Below are positions 5,944-8,728 of a DNA stretch of 8,728 bases, piece after piece. Both the position numbers and the translations under genes were made by a program. The stretch is from Actinomycetes bacterium (GTDB taxonomy: Bacteria > Actinomycetota > Coriobacteriia > Anaerosomatales > Anaerosomataceae): contig JAJZRZ010000063.1 of NCBI GenBank assembly GCA_021850085.1, positions 1-8,728 on the forward strand, given 5' to 3'. The notes beneath the pieces are model-generated. The model was not told the DNA's origin and made no database searches. It saw only the letters and a list, made by a program, of their open reading frames with translations. The first letter of the stretch is position 1. Each line of letters begins with the position of its first letter.

Positions 5944-5974
5944 CGCTGGCACTCGGGGGCTCAGAGTGCCAGCG
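5944..5974 (+). promoter_or_regulatory. CIRCE operator (HrcA binding site)
   Basis: CGCTGGCACTC (5944-5954), a 9-nt spacer, and GAGTGCCAGCG (5964-5974) form a perfect 11-bp inverted repeat. The core GCACTC-N9-GAGTGC is the known CIRCE core bound by the HrcA repressor; the consensus arms are TTAGCACTC and GAGTGCTAA. Here the outer bases are G/C (CTGGCACTC), with compensating changes in both arms, as might be expected in a GC-rich genome. It predicts heat-shock induction of groES-groEL when GroEL is titrated by unfolded protein. Confidence 0.94.
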
Positions 5975-6055
5975 CGATTCGAAGGGTACAAAGGTACCAG
6001 CGCTGCACGCCGTGCCGCGTTCGAGTTCGGTCAACCAGACGCAGGAGGGTAGAGC

Positions 6056-6349
6056 ATGAACCTGAAGCCACTGTTCGATAACGTCGTTGTGAAGCCGGCG
6101 AAGGCCGAGGAGCAGACCAAGAGCGGCCTTGTGATCCCGGATTCGGCCAAGGAGAAGCCCCAGAAGGGCGAGGTCGTGGCTGTCGGCGAAGGGCGCTGGG
6201 ACGAGGACGGCGAGAAGCGCGTGCCGATGGACGTGAAGCTCGGCGACACGGTCATCTACAAGGAGTGGGGCAAGACGTCGATCAAGGTCGACGGCGAGGA
6301 ATTCTTCATCATGTCGCAAAGCGACATCCTCGCTGTCGCGCAGGGTTAG
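6056..6349 (+). CDS. groES: Co-chaperonin GroES
   Basis: GroES is the 10-kDa heptameric lid that closes the GroEL chamber for ATP-driven protein folding in the cytoplasm. The 97-residue product has the family N-terminus (LKPLFDNVVVKP, 3-14), the mobile loop around residues 17-35 with the GroEL-binding hydrophobic stretch GLVIP (24-28), KGEVVAVGEG in the middle, and the C-terminal GEEFFIMSQSDILAV. Length is exactly typical. The ATG at 6056 has the strong SD AGGAGGG (6043-6049) six nt before it. It is the first gene after the promoter and CIRCE operator, and groEL follows after 34 nt, so the two are surely one operon. A 5-bp hairpin with a four-base loop (GGTAC-AAAG-GTACC, 5985-5998) lies in the leader, with no known role. 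Confidence 0.98.
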   Translation: MNLKPLFDNVVVKPAKAEEQTKSGLVIPDSAKEKPQKGEVVAVGEGRWDEDGEKRVPMDVKLGDTVIYKEWGKTSIKVDGEEFFIMSQSDILAVAQG

Positions 6350-6364
6350 CCCGTTTCGACTACG

Positions 6365-6386
6365 AAGGAGGGAATCGTCTTAAATG
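6365..6386 (+). promoter_or_regulatory. SD with long spacer before groEL
   Basis: AAGGAGGG (6365-6372) is followed by about 12 nt before the ATG at 6384. An in-frame TAA touches the ATG, so no alternative upstream start exists. The spacer is A/T-rich compared with the rest of the window. Confidence 0.75.
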
Positions 6387-8012
6387 GCCAAGGATATCCG
6401 TTTCGATGAAGAGGCTCGCCGCGGCCTCGAAGCCGGCGTGAACAAGCTGGCGAACGCGGTCAAGGTCACCCTCGGCCCGCGCGGCCGTTACGTGGTGCTC
6501 GAGAAGAAGTTCGGCTCACCTACCATCACCAATGACGGCGTGACGATCGCCAAGGAGATCGAGCTCGAGGATCCGATCGAGAACATGGGCGCCCAGCTCG
6601 TCAAGGAAGTCGCCACCAAGACCAACGACGTCGCCGGCGACGGCACCACCACCGCCACCCTGCTCGCCCAGGTCATCGTGCGCGAAGGTCTGCGCAACGT
6701 GGCCGCCGGCGCGAACCCGCTCGCGATCAAGCGCGGCATCGAGAAGGCCGTCGAGACCGTGGTCGAGACCATCAAGAGCCACGCCAAGGAGATCGAGGAC
6801 AAAGAAGAGATCGCCAACGTCGGCGCCATCTCCGCCGCCGACGAAGCCATCGGTGCCAAGATCGCCGAAGCCATGGACGTCGTGGGCAAAGACGGTGTCA
6901 TCACGGTCGAGGAGAGCCTGACTTTCGGCATCGACATCGAGACCGTTGAGGGCATGCAGTTCGACAAGGGCTTCATCAACCCGTACATGATCACGGACGC
7001 CGATCGCATGGAGGCCGTGCTCGAGGACCCGCTCATCCTCATCGCGAGCCAGAAGGTCGGCAACATCCAGGACCTCCTGCCCGCGCTCGAGAAGGTCATG
7101 CAGGCAGGAAAGCCACTCCTGATCATCGCGGAGGACGTGGAGGGCGAGGCGCTCGCAACGCTCGTCGTTAACAAGCTCCGCGGGACGTTCACCTCGGTCG
7201 CGGTAAAGGCGCCCGGATTCGGTGACCGCCGCAAGCGCATGCTCGAGGACATCGCCATCGTCACCGGAGGCCAGGTCGTCTCCGAGGAGCTCGGCTACAA
7301 GCTCGAGAACGTCACGCTCGACATGCTCGGGCGCGCGGACAAAGTCAAGGTGACCAAAGACGACACCACGATCATCGACGGCAAGGGCTCCGAGGACGCG
7401 ATCAAGGCCCGCATCAACCAGCTCAAGGCCGAGATCGAGAACTCCGATTCGGATTTCGATCGCGAGAAGCTGCAGGAGCGCCTAGCTAAGCTCTCCGGTG
7501 GCGTGGCTGTCATCAAGGTCGGTGCGGCCACCGAGGTGGAGCTGAAGGAGAAGAAGCACCGCATCGAGGACGCGCTGCAGGCCACCCGCGCCGCGGTGGA
7601 GGAGGGCATCGTCGCCGGCGGCGGTGTGGCGCTCACCGACGCGGGACCCGCGCTCGACGCGCTCACGCTTGCGGGCGACGAGCAGATCGGCGTGAGCATC
7701 ATCCGCAAGGCCCTCGACGAGCCGATGAAGCAGATCGCGAGCAATGCGGGCCTCGAGGGTTCGGTCGTGGTCGAGAGGGTCAAGTCGCTCCCGCAGGGCG
7801 AGGGCCTCAACGCCGCCACGGGCGAGTACGGCGACCTGCTCAAGATGGGCGTCATCGACCCGGTGAAGGTCACCCGCTCGGCGCTGCAGAACGCCGCATC
7901 GATCGCGGCTTTGATCCTGATCACGGAGACCACCGTCTCAGAAGTCCCCGAGAAGGACAGCGCCGCCTCGGCGATGGCCGGCATGGGTGGCGGCATGGGC
8001 GGGATGATGTAA
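6384..8012 (+). CDS. groEL: Chaperonin GroEL
   Basis: GroEL is the 60-kDa tetradecameric chaperonin that encloses and folds client proteins with GroES. The 542-residue product is full length. The equatorial ATP site shows VTLGPRGR (28-34) and NDVAGDGTTTAT (81-92) with the key aspartate D86. The signature AAVEEGIVAGGG is present in the C-terminal equatorial half, and the protein ends in a Gly-Met tail (GMGGGMGGMM). This GGM tail and the direct groES linkage mark it as the canonical folding chaperonin. It is not the His-tailed GroEL1 paralogue seen in some actinobacteria. The ATG at 6384 is the first possible start, because an in-frame TAA lies immediately before it (6381-6383). The SD AAGGAGGG (6365-6372) is strong but stands about 12 nt away, somewhat longer than usual. 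Lys, Glu, Ala and Gly dominate with C-ending codons, suggesting high expression. A strong terminator follows 16 nt after the stop. Confidence 0.98.
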   Translation: MAKDIRFDEEARRGLEAGVNKLANAVKVTLGPRGRYVVLEKKFGSPTITNDGVTIAKEIELEDPIENMGAQLVKEVATKTNDVAGDGTTTATLLAQVIVREGLRNVAAGANPLAIKRGIEKAVETVVETIKSHAKEIEDKEEIANVGAISAADEAIGAKIAEAMDVVGKDGVITVEESLTFGIDIETVEGMQFDKGFINPYMITDADRMEAVLEDPLILIASQKVGNIQDLLPALEKVMQAGKPLLIIAEDVEGEALATLVVNKLRGTFTSVAVKAPGFGDRRKRMLEDIAIVTGGQVVSEELGYKLENVTLDMLGRADKVKVTKDDTTIIDGKGSEDAIKARINQLKAEIENSDSDFDREKLQERLAKLSGGVAVIKVGAATEVELKEKKHRIEDALQATRAAVEEGIVAGGGVALTDAGPALDALTLAGDEQIGVSIIRKALDEPMKQIASNAGLEGSVVVERVKSLPQGEGLNAATGEYGDLLKMGVIDPVKVTRSALQNAASIAALILITETTVSEVPEKDSAASAMAGMGGGMGGMM

Positions 8013-8028
8013 CTCCACGTGCTTCGCG

Positions 8029-8068
8029 GAACAGGGCCTCCGGCGTCGCCGGGGGCCCTGTTCTCTTT
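8029..8068 (+). terminator. Strong intrinsic terminator of groES-groEL
   Basis: Bases 8029-8044 pair with 8048-8063 as a 16-bp stem (15 Watson-Crick pairs and one G-T wobble at 8039/8053) around a 3-nt loop (GTC). The GC-rich stem is followed by TTCTCTTT (8061-8068). It lies 16 nt after the groEL stop and is the clearest terminator in the window. Confidence 0.93.
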
Positions 8069-8143
8069 GGTGCCGCTGTTGGACGGCGCCATCCGTCGGT
8101 CACCCGACACGGACGACCCCTCGGCCCGCGGTGTCTCTCGCGC

Positions 8144-8149
8144 TACAAT
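8144..8149 (+). promoter_or_regulatory. Possible -10 box for the cysteine-ladder gene
   Basis: TACAAT lies 28 nt before the proposed TTG start and after the groEL terminator, so the downstream gene needs its own promoter near here. No convincing -35 is visible 16-18 nt upstream. Between the terminator and this box (8069-8143) I see no other feature. Confidence 0.45.
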
Positions 8150-8177
8150 CCATCCATCCGGTTCGAAGGGTGGCGCA

Positions 8178-8528
8178 TTGAACATACACTTCATGGCAGA
8201 GTGGAACAGGCTCAAGAACGAGCACACGCATGACCGTGACAACGCGAACAACTATGGGTGCTTCAACACCGAGGCGTGCCGCAACTGCAACTACGTCTAC
8301 AACGCGCGCGCGTGCATCAGCTGCCACAACTGCGACAGCGTCATCGAATGCGTCCAGTGCGTGGACTGTCGCGACTGCGCGTTCTGCGTCGGTCTCAATG
8401 GCGCTCGCTTCCACATCCTGAACAAGGAGCACACCGAGGCTGAGTACTACGAGAAGCTGAAGGCTCACGGAATCGAGTGGAACGTCGAGGCGTTCGATCC
8501 GCTCGACCCATACTCGTCTCTCGGCTGA
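8178..8528 (+). CDS. Small cysteine-ladder protein, putative metal-binding, unknown function
   Basis: This is a 116-residue protein if it starts at TTG 8178, or 111 if it starts at ATG 8193. TTG is preferred because AAGGG (8166-8170) stands 7 nt before it, while the ATG has no SD at proper distance. Eleven cysteines lie at 28, 34, 37, 46, 49, 52, 58, 61, 64, 67 and 70. Most are three residues apart, giving an uninterrupted run of CxxC steps from 58 to 70. After the last Cys comes VGLNGARFHILNKEHTEAEYYEKL (71-94 region). This ending resembles, from memory, short Cys-rich proteins of uncultured bacteria and phages whose Cys repeats end in a CVGL block and a phrase like FNKQYTKEEY. No signal peptide or membrane segment is visible. 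The regular spacing could form a metal or Fe-S site, or a stacked beta-helix-like ladder. It stands alone between the groEL terminator and the ychF promoter. Function is not known to me. Confidence 0.85.
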   Translation: MNIHFMAEWNRLKNEHTHDRDNANNYGCFNTEACRNCNYVYNARACISCHNCDSVIECVQCVDCRDCAFCVGLNGARFHILNKEHTEAEYYEKLKAHGIEWNVEAFDPLDPYSSLG

Positions 8529-8529
8529 T

Positions 8530-8557
8530 CCCGCAAAGCGCTGACAGGCAGTGCGGG
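8530..8557. repeat. Inverted repeat overlapping the ychF -35 box
   Basis: CCCGCA (8530-8535) pairs with TGCGGG (8552-8557). CTG (8541-8543) and CAG (8549-8551) can extend the stem around an ACAGG loop, leaving AAGCG bulged on one side. It begins two bases after the cysteine-ladder stop codon and covers the -35 of the next promoter. It has no T-run, so it could be a weak terminator, an operator, or chance. Confidence 0.35.
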
Positions 8558-8568
8558 TGGTGTATAGT
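8541..8568 (+). promoter_or_regulatory. Sigma70-type promoter of ychF
   Basis: CTGACA (8541-8546) and TATAGT (8563-8568) are each one mismatch from consensus, with a 16-nt spacer. Transcription would start near 8575, giving a leader of about 30 nt before the GTG at 8606. Confidence 0.72.
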
Positions 8569-8605
8569 AGCGCAGACCTCCCCCCGCCCGGTAAAGGACG
8601 GATTC

Positions 8606-8728
8606 GTGGCGCTCTCGATCGGAATCGTCGGATTGCCGAACGTGGGCAAGTCCACGCTTTTCACGGCTCTCACGCGCAGGCAGGTCGACGCGGCCAACTA
8701 TCCGTTCGCGACGATCGAGCCCAATGTC
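8606..8728 (+). CDS. ychF: Redox/translation-linked GTPase/ATPase YchF (OLA1 family), 3' partial
   Basis: Only the first 41 codons are present and the gene runs off the window end. They encode the P-loop start of YchF, a universally conserved Obg-family nucleotidase that unusually prefers ATP, binds ribosomes and affects stress responses. The G1 motif GLPNVGKST is at residues 9-17, and NYPFATIEPN (31-40) is the following switch region, both highly characteristic of YchF rather than Obg or Era. The GTG start at 8606 is supported by SD AAAGGA (8593-8598) with a 7-nt spacer, and by the family N-terminus (M-A-L-S-I-G-I-V-G). It has its own promoter at 8541-8568, so it begins a new transcription unit separate from the cysteine-ladder gene upstream. 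Confidence 0.95.
   Translation, partial: MALSIGIVGLPNVGKSTLFTALTRRQVDAANYPFATIEPNV

Noticed and set aside
5978..5987. TTCGAAGGGT occurs both in the groES leader and at 8162-8171 before the cysteine-ladder gene
   Set aside because: Only ten bases, contains a common palindromic core, and the flanks differ; likely coincidence. In the second case it simply contains the SD.
7295..8251. A 318-codon minus-strand frame over the end of groEL and beyond
   Set aside because: Serine-rich shadow of groEL that also runs through the strong terminator; no SD or domain.
1..8728. CRISPR arrays, tRNA/rRNA genes, insertion sequences, attachment sites or phage genes
   Set aside because: No direct-repeat array, transposase-like frame, terminal inverted repeats or RNA-gene signature was seen. 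The window is largely conserved chromosomal genes.

Overview
The window is GC-rich DNA with frequent GTG starts, clear Shine-Dalgarno (SD) sites and short gene spacing. The content is a V/A-type ATPase tail, a tsa (t6A) operon, a CIRCE-controlled groES-groEL operon and ychF. This suggests an anaerobic, high-GC Gram-positive bacterium, most plausibly an actinobacterium near the Coriobacteriia/OPB41 type lineages. That placement is inferred from protein style and gene content; no ribosomal RNA or other taxonomic marker is present.

Layout. (1) Bases 1-1345, + strand: the 3' half of the V-type ATPase subunit B gene, then the complete subunit D gene, the end of an ATPase operon. (2) Bases 1346-1424: a convergent intergenic space with a perfect 11-bp inverted repeat. 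(3) 1425-1766, - strand: a small gene of unknown function. (4) 1898-5876, + strand: a tightly packed operon of a nitroreductase-family flavoprotein, a family 4 (Fe-S) uracil-DNA glycosylase, tsaE, tsaB, and one gene fusing rimI to tsaD. The genes are 12 and 9 nt apart, then overlap by 3 nt and by 1 nt. (5) 5871-6055: a hairpin at the tsaD stop codon, then a sigma70-type promoter and a CIRCE operator. (6) 6056-8012: groES and groEL, closed by a very strong intrinsic terminator at 8029-8068. (7) 8178-8528: a small cysteine-ladder protein with 11 cysteines in CxxC spacing. (8) 8541-8728: a good promoter and the first 41 codons of the GTPase gene ychF, cut by the window end.

How the genes work together. 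TsaE, TsaB and TsaD form the complex that places threonylcarbamoyl on A37 of ANN-decoding tRNAs. The TC-AMP synthase TsaC/Sua5 is not in the window. RimI acetylates the N-terminus of ribosomal protein S18, and here it is the N-terminal domain of the TsaD polypeptide. A well-placed internal SD plus GTG sits exactly where a free-standing TsaD would begin, so this gene could make both a fusion and a separate TsaD. GroES-GroEL is the heat-shock chaperonin, under predicted HrcA repression through CIRCE.

Most of the window is conserved housekeeping. The less ordinary items are the rimI-tsaD fusion with its internal start site, the cysteine-ladder protein, the small unknown minus-strand gene, and several hairpins at gene borders.
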